The translations under genes and the position numbers were made by a program. The notes beneath the pieces were generated by a model that ran no database searches, had not been told where the DNA came from, and was given only the letters and a program-made list of their open reading frames with translations. From the NCBI GenBank assembly GCA_019670725.1, contig AP024629.1:2790001-2854000 (forward strand): a stretch of 64,000 nucleotides of DNA. The letters are read 5' to 3'. How positions within the stretch are numbered: position 1 is the first letter of the stretch; each line of letters opens with the position of its first letter. Origin of the DNA: Alphaproteobacteria bacterium SO-S41 (lineage in GTDB: Bacteria > Pseudomonadota > Alphaproteobacteria > Micropepsales > Micropepsaceae). Positions 18,270-28,361 of the stretch are shown piece by piece.

Positions 18270-20516
18270 TTACCCGATCTTCTTGCGGCTGATCGGGACG
18301 CTGGGCGGGGTGCTGAATTTCAGCGCCTTGCCGCGGCCCGACAGGCTGGGATTGGTCATGAAATACTGGTGCGCGCTGAACGCCTCGGCGCCGTCGGCGC
18401 CGGGCGCGCGGCTGTAGCTGCCGTCCGCCTGCAGGAACCAGCTCTGCGCCTCGTCCTTCATATTGGCGACCATGATCTGGTCGAGGATCTGCTGGTGCAC
18501 GGTCGGGTTCTCGATCGGCGCCAGGGTCTCGACCCGGCGGTCCAGATTGCGCGGCATCCAGTCGGCGGACGAGATGTAGAGCAGCGCCTTGGGCGACGGC
18601 AGGCCGTTGCCGGCGCCGAAAGCGACGATGCGGCCATGCTCCAGGAAGCGGCCGACAATGCTCTTCACCGTGATGTTCTCCGACAGGCCCGGCACGCCGG
18701 GGCGGAGGCAGCAGATGCCGCGCACCACCAGCGAGACGCGCACGCCCGCCTGGCTGGCGCGATAGAGCGCGTCGATCATGTCGGAATCGACCAGCGAGTT
18801 CATCTTCGCCCAGATCGCCGCGGGCTTGCCCGCCTTGGCGTGGCCGATCTCGGCCTCGATATTGTCGAGGAGCTTGCGCTTCAGCGTCAGCGGCGCGATC
18901 GCCAGTTTCTCCAGCAGGCTCGGCTCGGCATAGCCGGTGATGAAGTTGAATACCTGCCCCGCGTCGCGGCCCAGCGCCGGGTCGCAGCTGAAGAGCGAGA
19001 GGTCGGTGTAAACCTTGGCGGTCTGAGGGTGATAATTGCCCGTGCCGATGTGCACATAGGTGCGCAGGTTCCCCGCCTCGCGCCGCGCCACCAGCGACAG
19101 CTTCGCGTGGGTCTTCAACTCGATGAAGCCATAGACGACCTGCACGCCCGCGCGCTCCAGATCGCGCGCCCACTTGATGTTGGCTGCCTCGTCGAAGCGG
19201 GCCTTCAATTCGACGACCGCGGTGACGGACTTGCCGGCTTCCGCCGCCTCGATCAGCGCCTTGACGATCGGGCTGTCATGGCTGGTGCGGTAGAGCGTCT
19301 GCTTGATCGCCACGACATCGGGATCGGCAGCCGCCTGGCGCAGGAACTGCACCACCACGTCGAAACTCTCGAAGGGATGATGGACGACGATGTCCTTGCC
19401 GCGGATCGCCGCGAAGCAGTCGCCGCCGGCATCGCGGATGCGCTCGGGGAAGCGGGCGTTGTAGGGCGGGAATTTCAGGTCGGGGCGCTCGTCGACGATG
19501 AGCTGCTTGGTGTCGACCAGACCGACCAGCCCGTCGGTCACCATCGCCTGGCCGTCGAGATCGACCTCGCCCGCGATGAAGTCGCGCAGGTCCTGCGGCA
19601 TGGAGCTCGACACCTTCAGCCGGATCACGCTGCCGCGGCGGCGGCGTTTCAGCGCGGTCTCGAACTGGCGCACCAGATCTTCGGCCTCTTCCTCGATTTC
19701 GATGTCGCTGTCGCGGATGATGCGGAACATGCCGCTCGCCACGACGTCGAAGCCGGGAAACAGGCGCTCGCTGAACAGCAGCGCCGCGTCCTCGATGGTG
19801 ACGAAGCGAATACGCGGCTTGGCCCCGCGCTTCGCCTTCACGTCGGGCAGCCGGATGAAGCGGTCGGCGAGCGGCGGCAGCGGCAGCAGCGCCTTGCGCA
19901 ACAGCCCGTCCTTGCGACGCTTCATCTGCAGCGCCAGCGAAATGCCGAAATTCGGAATGAACGGAAAGGGATGGGCGGGGTCGATGGCGAGCGGCGTCAG
20001 GACCGGGAAGATCGACTCCATGAACTTCCATTCCAGCCACATCCGGTCCTCGCCGGAGAGCGCGGTGGTGTCGAGGACCTCGATCTCCTCTTCCGCCAGC
20101 TCGGCCCGAAGCGCCAGCCAGATGCGCTGCTGCGCGGCCATCAGCTCGACGGCGTCCTCGTGGATCTCGGCCAACTGCTGCGCGGGGGTCAGGCCGTCAT
20201 CGCTGATCTCGACGACGCTCTGGGTCACCATCGCGTGCAGCGAGGCGACGCGCACCATGTAGAACTCGTCCAGATTGCCCGCCGAGATCGACAGGAAGCG
20301 CAGCCGCTCCAGCAGCGGGTGGCGAGTGTTCTGGGCTTCGGACAGCACGCGCGTGTTGAACTGCAGCCACGACAGCTCGCGATTGATGAACCGCGCCGCG
20401 CTGTCGGCGGCGATGGCGGGCACTTTCGGGGCCGGCGCCGGCGCATCGGCCTTCGCAACCTTCGCGCTGCGCGCCGTCTTGCGTTCCTCGATCGTCTCGT
20501 CCGCCACGTGGATCAC
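18270..20516 (-). CDS. ppk1: Polyphosphate kinase 1
   Basis: A 748-residue PPK1. The N domain opens with [17 protein letters not shown], the conserved family start, and includes [20 protein letters not shown]. The two catalytic phospholipase-D-like domains follow: [35 protein letters not shown], the phospho-acceptor His region [11 protein letters not shown], and [14 protein letters not shown]. It makes polyphosphate from ATP, reversibly. The N-terminal 40 residues are an Ala/Pro-rich extension of no clear function. It sits in a minus-strand unit with hdaA upstream (the type A copy 2 palindrome is between them) and ppx downstream. Confidence 0.97.
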   Translation of the reverse strand: MIHVADETIEERKTARSAKVAKADAPAPAPKVPAIAADSAARFINRELSWLQFNTRVLSEAQNTRHPLLERLRFLSISAGNLDEFYMVRVASLHAMVTQSVVEISDDGLTPAQQLAEIHEDAVELMAAQQRIWLALRAELAEEEIEVLDTTALSGEDRMWLEWKFMESIFPVLTPLAIDPAHPFPFIPNFGISLALQMKRRKDGLLRKALLPLPPLADRFIRLPDVKAKRGAKPRIRFVTIEDAALLFSERLFPGFDVVASGMFRIIRDSDIEIEEEAEDLVRQFETALKRRRRGSVIRLKVSSSMPQDLRDFIAGEVDLDGQAMVTDGLVGLVDTKQLIVDERPDLKFPPYNARFPERIRDAGGDCFAAIRGKDIVVHHPFESFDVVVQFLRQAAADPDVVAIKQTLYRTSHDSPIVKALIEAAEAGKSVTAVVELKARFDEAANIKWARDLERAGVQVVYGFIELKTHAKLSLVARREAGNLRTYVHIGTGNYHPQTAKVYTDLSLFSCDPALGRDAGQVFNFITGYAEPSLLEKLAIAPLTLKRKLLDNIEAEIGHAKAGKPAAIWAKMNSLVDSDMIDALYRASQAGVRVSLVVRGICCLRPGVPGLSENITVKSIVGRFLEHGRIVAFGAGNGLPSPKALLYISSADWMPRNLDRRVETLAPIENPTVHQQILDQIMVANMKDEAQSWFLQADGSYSRAPGADGAEAFSAHQYFMTNPSLSGRGKALKFSTPPSVPISRKKIG

Positions 20517-20633
20517 CCTGTTTTCAACGCGGCGGCAGAATGCCTTTTTGACCCGCTCGGCGCCATAACCCTTGCATGACGGTTGTATGAAGAAAGCCTA
20601 ATAAGCGCCTGATCTTCTACAGCCTCGCTGAAC

Positions 20634-20704
20634 TGTCATGCCCGCGCAGGCGGGCATCCAGCAACAGAACTACCCTGTGGATGCCCGCCTGCGCGGGCAT
20701 GACA
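20634..20704. repeat. Intergenic palindromic element, type A copy 2
   Basis: Left arm 20634-20660 and right arm 20678-20704 are identical in sequence to those of the copy at 3623-3690 and perfectly complementary; only the 17-base spacer differs. It lies in the 212-base tandem gap between hdaA and ppk1 (both minus strand). The remainder of that gap shows no gene. Confidence 0.9.
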
Positions 20705-20728
20705 CTTGGGGACAGGGGTCTCAGGCAG

Positions 20729-21373
20729 TCACCCCGCCCCGTTCAGCACATCGGCCGCCAGCCGCGTGTCGATCTTGCGCTTTTCGGCCAGCGAGCGCTG
20801 ATCGATCTGCTCGACCAGCGTCCGCGCTGCGCCCAGCGAGCGGTCCATGCGGGGCAGCAGCCAGGCGGCAACCTCGGCCGCCTTTTCGGAATCGATCTGG
20901 CGATCCGCGAACTGCTTCAGCAGCACCGCGAACAGCAACTCGTCGTCCGGCGTCGGCAGATCGACCGGCACCACCGTGTTCAGGCGCGTGCGGAGGTCCG
21001 GCAGGCCGATCGCCCAGCCGGCCAGCGGCGTGCGCGCGGTGAAGAGGATGCTACCCCCCTCGCCCGCCACACGGTTGAAATCATGGAACAGCTTTTCCTC
21101 GGCCGCGCGGTCGCCCGCCAGGCGGTCGGCGTCCTCGACGACGAGATCCCGCGCGCTCCCGCCCGCCGCGAGCCGCGCCGCGTGAAGCCCGGCGAGATGC
21201 GTCTTCCCCGACCCATCCGGCCCGATCACGGCGAGCATACGGCCCGGCCAATCCGGCCAGCGCTCGACCGCCTCCAGCGCCGGTCGATTGCTCGCGGAGA
21301 CGAAATAGTCGTCGCGCTCCAGCGACACGCGCTGTGGCAGCGGCAGGACGAGCTGGCGTGGCGCCGCGGTCAT
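20729..21373 (-). CDS. hdaA: DnaA-related regulatory protein HdaA
   Basis: A 214-residue AAA+ protein of the DnaA/Hda group. It begins with QLVLPLPQRVSLERDDYFVS, which includes the clamp-binding QL-x-LPL-type motif (residues 7-12) that ties Hda to the DNA polymerase sliding clamp. Walker A is GPDGSGKTHLA near residue 50; the Walker B area is LVVEDADRL. It lacks the DNA-binding domain of DnaA. With the loaded clamp it would stimulate ATP hydrolysis by DnaA after initiation. ATG 21373 overlaps the upstream phosphatidyltransferase stop by 4 bases, the usual alphaproteobacterial pairing. Confidence 0.9.
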   Translation of the reverse strand: MTAAPRQLVLPLPQRVSLERDDYFVSASNRPALEAVERWPDWPGRMLAVIGPDGSGKTHLAGLHAARLAAGGSARDLVVEDADRLAGDRAAEEKLFHDFNRVAGEGGSILFTARTPLAGWAIGLPDLRTRLNTVVPVDLPTPDDELLFAVLLKQFADRQIDSEKAAEVAAWLLPRMDRSLGAARTLVEQIDQRSLAEKRKIDTRLAADVLNGAG

Positions 21374-21954
21374 GCCGGACCGCCCGGCGGGCGCCGCGCG
21401 ATGTCCCAGGCCGAAATCGAGGCGAACCAGGCGAGGAAGTAGGCAAAGCCCGACAGGATCGTCGTCGCCGCGACGATCCACTCGCCGGGCACGACGGCGG
21501 GCATCAGCGCCGGCACGAGGCCCAGCGCCGCCAGCATCAGTGCGGCGACGATGATCTGCGCGGCGGTGTTCAGCTTGCTCAGCATCAGGGGTGCGATCCG
21601 CAGCGGGTGGCCGATGAAATAGGACAGCATGACGGCGCCGATGATCAGCAGATCGCGCGCCACGACCAGCGTCACCAGCACCTGCGCCATCTGCCCCTGC
21701 ACGCCGAGCGTGATGTAGACGCAGACCAGCAGCGCCTTGTCGGCGATCGGGTCCAGATAGGCGCCGAGCTCGGTGCGCATGTCGAAGCGCTTGGCGATAT
21801 AGCCGTCCACCGCATCCGAGACGCCCGCGACCACGAAAAGCGCGAAGGCGAGATCGTAGTCCTTGCCCAGCATCAGCGAGACGATCAGCGGCACCATCAA
21901 GATGCGCAGGATCGAGATCAGGTTCGGCAGCGACAAAGCCAGCGGGCGCGCCAC
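21370..21954 (-). CDS. CDP-alcohol phosphatidyltransferase (PgsA/cardiolipin-synthase-like)
   Basis: A 194-residue inner-membrane enzyme with five or six hydrophobic segments. The catalytic CDP-alcohol motif is at about residues 46-72: DAVDGYIAKRFDMRTELGAY followed by LDPIADK. This fits D-x2-D-G-x2-A-R-x8-G-x3-D-x3-D except that the Arg after Ala is Lys. It begins with LPNLISILRIL, typical of phosphatidylglycerophosphate synthase and its relatives. It would transfer a phosphatidyl group from CDP-diacylglycerol to an alcohol; which alcohol is uncertain. It lies 12 bases downstream of the DUF2066 gene and overlaps hdaA. Confidence 0.88.
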   Translation of the reverse strand: MARPLALSLPNLISILRILMVPLIVSLMLGKDYDLAFALFVVAGVSDAVDGYIAKRFDMRTELGAYLDPIADKALLVCVYITLGVQGQMAQVLVTLVVARDLLIIGAVMLSYFIGHPLRIAPLMLSKLNTAAQIIVAALMLAALGLVPALMPAVVPGEWIVAATTILSGFAYFLAWFASISAWDIARRPPGGPA

Positions 21955-21966
21955 CCCAGGTCTCCC

Positions 21967-23160
21967 TTACTGCGGCCGGATGACCTGCGGCTGCTCGACC
22001 GGGGGCTCTTCCTCGGGCGGCGGCGGGGGCGGCTGCGCCTCGTCGTCGGGATTGGCGGCAGCGCCGCCGCCGAACGACATCGGTACGCCGGCGCGGTAGG
22101 CGTCGAGCACCAGACCGCCGCCGCTGCTGCTGGACGGGTAGATGCCGAAGCCCGCCTGGCGCAGCGCCTGCTCGAACTGGTCGTTGCGGCCGCGATAGCG
22201 CAGCGAGACCGCCATACCGCTGGTCGTCACGCGCGAGACGTTCACGTCGAGGATGTTCTGGATCTTACGCAGGCGCTGCTCGATGTCGTTGCGCTGGGCG
22301 AGCGAGTTGTAGGGCGCCCAGACCGAGATCGCCGCCGAGATCGAATTGTCGATCGCCGCGGCGGCCTTCCAGCTTTCGCCCATCGCCGCCGCGAGGGTGC
22401 GCACCGCATTGGCGAGCGCGCCGCGCTCGTCCGCGCCGGTGCCGGTCGCGCTGAAATGCTCGCTGCCGGCCTCGCTCACGAGATCGGCTTCGACGGTGAC
22501 GGTGCCGGCGGCATAGGTCGCCCGCGCCACCAGCACGGCCTTCATGCCGTATTTGTCGGCGATGGTCTTGTAGGTCAGCCAGTCCGTGCCCAGCGAGGCG
22601 CCGGGCGGGATCGCCGCCTTGTCGCCGTCATCGCCATAGGGCGCCTCGACGGGGATCAGCTCGTTCTCGAGCTTCACGACCTTGAAGGCGTTCAGCCACA
22701 GATTGTCGTCGCCCCACAGCCGCGTGCCGCCGGGCGTTTCATAGAGCGGAATGGCCAGCGTCGCGGGGCCGCGGCGGTCGGCATAGGAGACGCCCCGCTC
22801 GCGCAGGTACTTCTTCACCAGGTCCGCTTTGAACAGATACGTCATCGTCGCGACGCACTTGGTGTTGCTGCGCTTTTCGCCCGAGACTTCGTAGCCCGCG
22901 ACGAATTCGTTGAGCTGCTCGGCCGGCGGCTGCGGCACGGCGGCCCAGCCCGCTTCGGGCACCACGCGCTCGATCAGCTTCTTCCAGGCGCGGTCCTGGC
23001 CCTGACCGTAGGCGGCCTCGCAGGCCTTAGGGCCGGATTCGCCGGTCGCTTCCACGTCGACGCCGCGCACCACGAAAATGCTGCCGACCGCGAAAGCGGG
23101 CGCCGCGATGGCGAGGCTCGCGAAGAGCGCCGCCAGAAATGTCAGGAACCGCAGGCGCAT
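21967..23160 (-). CDS. DUF2066 domain-containing periplasmic protein
   Basis: A 397-residue protein with a clear signal peptide (MRLRFLTFLAALFASLAIAAPAFA). The mature start SIFVVRGVDVEATGESG and the following QGQDRAWKKLIERV match the DUF2066 region, a family of unknown function common upstream of hda in proteobacteria. The C-terminus is a low-complexity Pro/Glu tail (PPPPPPEEEPP), probably exposed. A possible role in the envelope is inference only. It is the first gene of the minus-strand unit that continues with the phosphatidyltransferase and hdaA. It is divergent from purM over 182 bases. Confidence 0.88.
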   Translation of the reverse strand: MRLRFLTFLAALFASLAIAAPAFAVGSIFVVRGVDVEATGESGPKACEAAYGQGQDRAWKKLIERVVPEAGWAAVPQPPAEQLNEFVAGYEVSGEKRSNTKCVATMTYLFKADLVKKYLRERGVSYADRRGPATLAIPLYETPGGTRLWGDDNLWLNAFKVVKLENELIPVEAPYGDDGDKAAIPPGASLGTDWLTYKTIADKYGMKAVLVARATYAAGTVTVEADLVSEAGSEHFSATGTGADERGALANAVRTLAAAMGESWKAAAAIDNSISAAISVWAPYNSLAQRNDIEQRLRKIQNILDVNVSRVTTSGMAVSLRYRGRNDQFEQALRQAGFGIYPSSSSGGGLVLDAYRAGVPMSFGGGAAANPDDEAQPPPPPPEEEPPVEQPQVIRPQ

Positions 23161-23342
23161 GATTTGACGTCTATCCCCTCGAAGCAGGGTGACGCTTATA
23201 TCGGCGGCTTCCGTGGCGAGAAAGAGGCGGTTGACCCAACTGTCCGCTTGTCCCCGGAAATCCGGGCCTTGATCCGGGCGGCCCCTCCGGTCTAACGCAG
23301 GGCGGCGACCCCAAGCGCGCCCCCTCCGGCAGGAACCCGCCC

Positions 23343-24413
23343 ATGACCGACCGCCGCAACGGCCTCACCTATGCCGACTCCGGGGTGGACATTAACGCCG
23401 GCGATGCGCTGGTCGAGCGCATCAAGCCCCTCGCCAAATCGACCCGCCGCCCCGGCGCGGATGCCGCGCTCGGCGGGTTCGGCGGGCTGTTCGACCTCAA
23501 GGCCTGCGGCTTCAAGGACCCGGTCCTCGTGGCCGCCAATGACGGGGTCGGCACCAAGCTGAAGCTCGCCATCGAGACCGGCCTCCATGACGGCGTCGGC
23601 ATCGACCTCGTGGCGATGAGCGTCAACGACCTCGTCGTCCAGGGCGCCCAGCCGCTCTTCTTCCTCGACTACTACGCCTCGGGCAAACTCCAGGTCGACG
23701 ATGCCGAAGCTGTGATCGCGGGGATCGCCGAAGGCTGCCGCCAGGCGGGCTGCGCGCTGATAGGCGGCGAGACCGCCGAGATGCCCGGCATGTATCACGG
23801 AAAGGATTACGACCTCGCGGGCTTCGCGGTCGGCGCCGTCGAGCGCGAAGCGATCCTGCCCAAGCTCGACACGATCAAGCCGGGCGATGTCGTGCTGGGC
23901 CTGGCCTCCAGCGGCCTTCACTCCAACGGCTTCTCGCTGGTCCGCCGCATCCTCGACGACAACGCGGTCAACGCGAACGACATCATGCCCTTCACGGTCG
24001 GCATCTCCATCGGCCGCTTCCTGCTGGAGCCGACGCGGATCTATGTCCGCTCGATCCTCGACGTCCTCGCCAAGCACAGCATCAAGGGCCTCGCCCACAT
24101 CACCGGCAGCGGCCTCCCCGGCAACCTGCCGCGCTGCCTGCCCGAGAATGTCGATGCCGAGGTCGATCTGAGCGCATGGCGTCTGCCGAAGGTGTTCTCG
24201 TGGCTGCAGTCCATGGGCGGCGTCAGCACCACCGAACTCCTCAGCACCTTCAACTGCGGCATCGGCATGTGCGCCGTCGTCGCGGCGGAGGATGCGGACG
24301 CGATCGACAACGCCTTCACCGCGGCCGGCGAAACCGTCTACCGCCTCGGCACGCTGATCGAGGGCGCCGGCGAAGCCAAGGTCGTCTATCGCGGCACGCT
24401 GGAGAACGCGTGA
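23343..24413 (+). CDS. purM: Phosphoribosylformylglycinamidine cyclo-ligase
   Basis: A 356-residue AIR synthetase, the fifth step of purine synthesis, which closes the imidazole ring with ATP. The start [20 protein letters not shown] is the family N-terminus. [14 protein letters not shown] is the ATP-binding segment, [20 protein letters not shown] carries the active-site residues, and [13 protein letters not shown] is the Gly-rich loop. [18 protein letters not shown] marks the C-terminal domain. It overlaps purN by 4 bases (GTGA) and is therefore translationally coupled to it. Confidence 0.97.
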   Translation: MTDRRNGLTYADSGVDINAGDALVERIKPLAKSTRRPGADAALGGFGGLFDLKACGFKDPVLVAANDGVGTKLKLAIETGLHDGVGIDLVAMSVNDLVVQGAQPLFFLDYYASGKLQVDDAEAVIAGIAEGCRQAGCALIGGETAEMPGMYHGKDYDLAGFAVGAVEREAILPKLDTIKPGDVVLGLASSGLHSNGFSLVRRILDDNAVNANDIMPFTVGISIGRFLLEPTRIYVRSILDVLAKHSIKGLAHITGSGLPGNLPRCLPENVDAEVDLSAWRLPKVFSWLQSMGGVSTTELLSTFNCGIGMCAVVAAEDADAIDNAFTAAGETVYRLGTLIEGAGEAKVVYRGTLENA

Positions 24414-25009
24414 GCGCCGCGCGCAAGAAGGTCGCGGTGCTGATCTCCGGCACCGGCTCCAACCTCAAGGCGCTGATCGACGCCTCCGCCGACAGCGACT
24501 GCCCCTATGTGATCGACCATGTCATCACCAACCGGCCGGACGCGCCGGGCCTCATCTACGCCGAAGGCGCCGGCCTCGCGCGCACCGTCATCAACCACAA
24601 GGAATTCGCGTCGCGCGAACAGTTCGACGGCATTCTCGACGGCTTCCTGAAATCCATCAGCCCCGACATCGTCGCCCTCGCCGGCTTCATGCGCATCCTC
24701 ACCGAGCGCTTCATCCACGAGTGGCAGGGCAAGATGACAAACATCCACCCCTCCCTCCTCCCCGCGTTCAAGGGCCTGAAGCCGCAGCAGCAGGCGCTGG
24801 ATGCCGGCGTCGCGGAGGCCGGCTGCACCGTGCATTGGGTGACGCCCGGCGTCGACGAAGGCCCGATCATCGCCCAGATGCGCGTTCCGGTGATTGCCGG
24901 CGACACCGCCGAAACCCTGTCCGCGCGCATCCTGGAGAAAGAGCACAAGCTCTATCACAAGGCGCTGAAGATGGTCGCCCGCGGCGAGGCCGTCTTCCCA
25001 GCGGGTTGA
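24410..25009 (+). CDS. purN: Phosphoribosylglycinamide formyltransferase
   Basis: A 199-residue GAR transformylase. [18 protein letters not shown] at the N-terminus is the phosphate-binding loop for the substrate. [10 protein letters not shown] and [13 protein letters not shown] hold the catalytic Asn-His region, and [15 protein letters not shown] holds the catalytic Asp. It uses 10-formyltetrahydrofolate. The start is a GTG at 24410 that shares four bases with the purM stop. The upstream in-frame extension is only the shifted frame of purM. A type B palindrome follows 36 bases after the stop. Confidence 0.96.
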   Translation: MSAARKKVAVLISGTGSNLKALIDASADSDCPYVIDHVITNRPDAPGLIYAEGAGLARTVINHKEFASREQFDGILDGFLKSISPDIVALAGFMRILTERFIHEWQGKMTNIHPSLLPAFKGLKPQQQALDAGVAEAGCTVHWVTPGVDEGPIIAQMRVPVIAGDTAETLSARILEKEHKLYHKALKMVARGEAVFPAG

Positions 25010-25045
25010 GCGTTGCCGATAGTGCTTGAAACCATCCTCTACTAC

Positions 25046-25130
25046 CGTCATGGCCGCCCTTGAGGCGGCCATCCAGAGCGAGCGGCAGTGCGGTTGCAAT
25101 GGATGGCCGGGTCAGGCCCGGCCATGACGA
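25046..25130. repeat. Intergenic palindromic element, type B copy 1
   Basis: The ends are CGTCATGG and CCATGACG. The left half is its own hairpin (ATGGCCGCC with GGCGGCCAT), and the right half is another (ATGGCCGGG with CCCGGCCAT). The halves face each other over a spacer, with CCA and TGG at the inner edges. It is closely similar to the copy at 28455-28540. It lies in the tandem gap between purN and the 2H phosphoesterase gene. Confidence 0.88.
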
Positions 25131-25168
25131 TGAGTTGAGTGCGGGTGTAGATTCTGAGGACGGATGGG

Positions 25169-25759
25169 ATGCCGAAGCAGTTTTCCTTCGCCGGATTTGA
25201 AAGCGCTTCCAAGCCGACCGACCGGCTGTTCTACGCCGTCTTCCCGCCGCCCGATGTCGCCGCGCAGATCGCGGGCCTCGCGAAGCACCTGCGCGACGAG
25301 CGCGGCCTCAAGGGCCGGCCGCTGCACAACGACCGCTTCCACATCACGATCAACCACGTCGACGATTACGCCGGCCTGCCGCCCGACATCGTCGCCAAGG
25401 CGACGGCGGCGGGCGACGCCGTGAAGGCTGCGCCGTTCGAGGTCACGTTCGACCGCGCCGCCAGCTTCTCAGGCCGTCAGGCAAACCGCCCCTTCGTCCT
25501 GCGCGGCGGCCAGGCGCTGGCCGACCTCAAGGCGTTCCAGCTCGTCCTCGCGCACGCCATGAAAGCCAACGGCCTCGGCAAGCTGGTGGACAAGATGTTC
25601 GTGCCCCACGTGACGATGCTCTACGACGGCCGCCTCGTGACGCCGCAGGACGTCCCGCCGATCACCTGGACGGTGACCGAACTGGTGCTGGTCCACAGCC
25701 TGCTCGGCCAGACCAAACACATTGCGCTGAAGAAGTGGCCGCTGGTCGCTCCGGCCTGA
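25169..25759 (+). CDS. 2H phosphoesterase family protein (2'-5' RNA ligase-like)
   Basis: A 196-residue protein with the paired H-x-T motifs of the 2H superfamily: His58-Ile-Thr in RFHITINHV and His147-Val-Thr in VPHVTMLY. The N-terminal DRLFYAVFPPPDVAAQI is the usual first strand. Family members (LigT/ThpR) cut 2',3'-cyclic phosphodiesters or join 2'-5' RNA ends. The exact reaction here is open. The protein is small, cytoplasmic and of normal family length. It follows a type B palindrome and faces ndk across a type D palindrome. Confidence 0.88.
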   Translation: MPKQFSFAGFESASKPTDRLFYAVFPPPDVAAQIAGLAKHLRDERGLKGRPLHNDRFHITINHVDDYAGLPPDIVAKATAAGDAVKAAPFEVTFDRAASFSGRQANRPFVLRGGQALADLKAFQLVLAHAMKANGLGKLVDKMFVPHVTMLYDGRLVTPQDVPPITWTVTELVLVHSLLGQTKHIALKKWPLVAPA

Positions 25760-25767
25760 ACCTGCCC

Positions 25768-25874
25768 GTCATGCTGAGGTGCGGCGCGCGGAACGTGCAG
25801 CCTCGAAGCACGCACGCCGTTACGACAGGCTGCGTCCTTCGAGACGCGGGCTGACGGCCGCTCCTCAGGATGAC
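25768..25874. repeat. Intergenic palindromic element, type D
   Basis: GTCATGCTGAGG at 25768 pairs with CCTCAGGATGAC ending at 25874 with one mismatch. Inside, CCTCGAAGCACGC pairs roughly with GCGTCCTTCGAG. It fills the gap between the convergent 2H phosphoesterase and ndk genes and may act as a bidirectional 3' end structure. Only one copy of this type is in the window. Confidence 0.75.
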
Positions 25875-25895
25875 TAGAAAGGTGTTGGTGGGCGC

Positions 25896-26318
25896 TTAAC
25901 CCGTGATTTCGGTCGCGGCGAAGAAGTAGCTGATCTCGCGCGCGGCCGACGCGGCGCTGTCTGAACCGTGGACCGTGTTCGCCTCGATCGACTCGGCGAA
26001 GTCCTTGCGGATCGTGCCGGCGTCGGCATTGGCGGGGTTGGTCGCGCCCATCACCTTGCGGTAGGCGGCGATGGCGTCTTCGCCTTCCAGGACCTGCACG
26101 ACGACGGGGCCGGAGATCATGAAGCCGACGAGATCGCCGAAGAAGCCGCGCTCCTTGTGCTCGGCATAGAAGCCCTCGGCGGCCGCCTTGGTCAGCTGGA
26201 TGCGCTTCTGGGCGACGATCTTCAGGCCGGCGCCTTCAATCACGGCGTTGACCTTGCCGGTCAGGTTGCGGCGGGTCGCGTCGGGCTTGATGATCGAGAG
26301 CGTGCGTTCGGTGGCCAT
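25896..26318 (-). CDS. ndk: Nucleoside-diphosphate kinase
   Basis: A 140-residue enzyme that balances nucleoside triphosphate pools by moving phosphate from ATP to NDPs. [16 protein letters not shown] is the conserved start. [17 protein letters not shown] lies in the middle, and the phosphorylated His117 sits in NTVHGSDS. The length is typical. AGGAA stands upstream of the ATG. It is divergent from the ABC-F gene over 119 bases. Confidence 0.97.
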   Translation of the reverse strand: MATERTLSIIKPDATRRNLTGKVNAVIEGAGLKIVAQKRIQLTKAAAEGFYAEHKERGFFGDLVGFMISGPVVVQVLEGEDAIAAYRKVMGATNPANADAGTIRKDFAESIEANTVHGSDSAASAAREISYFFAATEITG

Positions 26319-26437
26319 GGCGGCGTTCCTGTCTGGTCTGTCCGGAGAATTGGCGGGGCTTATAGCGGCGGCCCCCGCCGCCCCGCAAGCGTTGCCGTTT
26401 GCGCCGCAGCAAAAGCCGGGCTATTCCCCCGCCCATC

Positions 26438-28333
26438 ATGCTCACCATCGACGACTTCTCGTGCCGGATCGCCGGACGCCTGATCATTGACCACGCCTCG
26501 GCCTTCATCCCGGGCGGGCACAAGGTCGGGCTGGTCGGCCGCAACGGCTCCGGCAAGACGACGCTGTTCAAGGCGATCACCGGCGACCTCGAATCCGAGG
26601 GCGGCCGCATCTACCTGCCCAAGGGCCTGCGCATCGGCGGCGTCGCCCAGGAAGCCCCCGCGAGCGAAATCTCCCTGCTCGACGTCGTCCTCGCCGCCGA
26701 CAAGGAGCGCACGTCGCTGCTCGCCGAACGCGACACCGCAACCGACCCGCACCGCATGGGCGAGATCGAGACCCGGCTGTTCGACATCCAGGCCGCCGCC
26801 GCCCCTGCCCGTGCCGCCGCCATTCTCGCCGGCCTCGGCTTCGGCGCCGAGGACATCATCCGCCCCTGCTCCGACTTCTCCGGCGGCTGGCGCATGCGCG
26901 TCGCCCTCGCCGCGGTGCTGTTCTCGGAACCCGACCTGCTGCTGCTCGACGAGCCGACCAACTATCTCGACCTCGAAGGCGCGCTGTGGCTCGAGGACTA
27001 CCTCGCCCGCTACCCGCACACCGTGCTGCTGATCAGCCACGACCGCGACCTGCTGAACCGCGCCGTCGACGCCATCCTGCATCTCGAGCACGGCAAGCTG
27101 ACGCTCTACACCGGTGGCTTCGATCGCTTCCAGACCCAGCGCGCGATGAAGCTCGATCTGCTGAAATCCGCGAAGGTGAAGCAGGACGCGCAGGCCAAGC
27201 ACCTGCAGGCCTTCGTCGATCGCTTCAAGGCCAAAGCCTCCAAGGCCCGCCAGGCGCAGAGCCGCGCCGGGGCGCTGGAGAAGATGCAGAAGATCGTCAT
27301 CCCCGAAGGCGAGCGCGTCGCGCCCATCGTCTTTCCGGAGACCGAGAAGATGTCGCCACCGGTACTGGTGTTCGACAATGTCGCCGTCGGCTATGGCGAC
27401 CACACCGTCCTGTCGAAGCTCACCATGCGCATCGACCCGGATGACCGCATCGCCCTGCTCGGCAAGAACGGCAACGGCAAGTCGACCTTCGCCAAGCTGA
27501 TCTCGCAACGCCTCAAGCAGATGAGCGGCTCGGTCGTGCGCTCACCCAAGCTGCGCGTCGGCTATTTCGCCCAGCATCAGGTCGACGAGCTCGATATGGA
27601 CGGCACGCCCTTCAGCCATATGCAGAAGAAGATGCCGGACCAGATCGAATCCAAGGTCCGCGCCCGCTGCGGCTTCTTCGGCTTCGGCGCCGACAAGGTG
27701 ATGACCAAGATCGCCAAGCTGTCGGGCGGCGAGAAGGCCCGCTTGCTGCTGGCCCTCGCCGCGTTCGACGCGCCGCACATCATGGTGCTGGACGAACCGA
27801 CCAACCACCTCGACATCGAAGCGCGCGCCGCGCTGATCGAGGCGATCGCCTCCTATGACGGCGCGGTCATCCTGGTCAGCCACGACCGCCATCTGATCGA
27901 GACCAGCGCCGACCAGCTCTGGCTCGTCGCCGACGGTCGCGTCGGGCCGTTCGAAGGCGACATGGACGACTACGAGGACTTCGTGCTCGGCCGCAAAGGC
28001 AAGCCCGGCACCGCCCGCCACGCGGCGGAGTCGGCCGCCGCCGACAAGGTCTCGAAGTCAGAGCAGCGCAAGGCCAATGCCGGCAAGCGCAGCGAGCTCG
28101 CGCCGCTGAAGAAGAAGACCGACGCCGCCGAGAAGGAAGTGACCCGCCTCACCGCGGAGATCGCGAAGATCGAAACCTCGCTGGCCGATCCCAAGCTCTA
28201 CAAGGCCGACCCCTTCAAGCTGCTCGACGTCACCAAGCAGCGCGGCGAGCTGAAGAAGAAGCTCGCCGAGGCCGAGGAAATCTGGATGGCCCACCTCGCC
28301 GACTACGAAGAGGCGCAGAAGGAAGCGGTTTAG
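26438..28333 (+). CDS. ABC-F family ATP-binding protein
   Basis: A 631-residue soluble protein with two ABC ATPase domains and no membrane segment. Domain 1: Walker A GRNGSGKTT, signature FSGGWRMRVALA, Walker B LLLLDEPTNYLDLE. The linker (about 215-300) is rich in Lys, Ala and Gln and fits the P-site tRNA interaction motif of ABC-F proteins. Domain 2: GKNGNGKST, LSGGEKARLLLALA, MVLDEPTNHLDIE. The C-terminal 100 residues are charged and coiled-coil-like. ABC-F proteins act on the ribosome, as translation factors or by protecting it. The general arrangement resembles YheS/Uup, and I do not assign a symbol. ATG 26438 lacks a clear Shine-Dalgarno. Confidence 0.92.
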   Translation: MLTIDDFSCRIAGRLIIDHASAFIPGGHKVGLVGRNGSGKTTLFKAITGDLESEGGRIYLPKGLRIGGVAQEAPASEISLLDVVLAADKERTSLLAERDTATDPHRMGEIETRLFDIQAAAAPARAAAILAGLGFGAEDIIRPCSDFSGGWRMRVALAAVLFSEPDLLLLDEPTNYLDLEGALWLEDYLARYPHTVLLISHDRDLLNRAVDAILHLEHGKLTLYTGGFDRFQTQRAMKLDLLKSAKVKQDAQAKHLQAFVDRFKAKASKARQAQSRAGALEKMQKIVIPEGERVAPIVFPETEKMSPPVLVFDNVAVGYGDHTVLSKLTMRIDPDDRIALLGKNGNGKSTFAKLISQRLKQMSGSVVRSPKLRVGYFAQHQVDELDMDGTPFSHMQKKMPDQIESKVRARCGFFGFGADKVMTKIAKLSGGEKARLLLALAAFDAPHIMVLDEPTNHLDIEARAALIEAIASYDGAVILVSHDRHLIETSADQLWLVADGRVGPFEGDMDDYEDFVLGRKGKPGTARHAAESAAADKVSKSEQRKANAGKRSELAPLKKKTDAAEKEVTRLTAEIAKIETSLADPKLYKADPFKLLDVTKQRGELKKKLAEAEEIWMAHLADYEEAQKEAV

Positions 28334-28361
28334 GCTTTCGATCCGCCCTCACCGCCTCCGA

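Noticed and set aside
17577-20579. A 1000-codon open frame on the plus strand
   Set aside because: It is antisense to ppk1 and ppx, rich in Arg, Asp, His and Gln with no fold pattern; a shadow of high GC third positions in the real genes.
21334-23295. A 653-codon open frame opposite the DUF2066 and phosphatidyltransferase genes
   Set aside because: It has no start signal or fold and covers several real genes in antisense.
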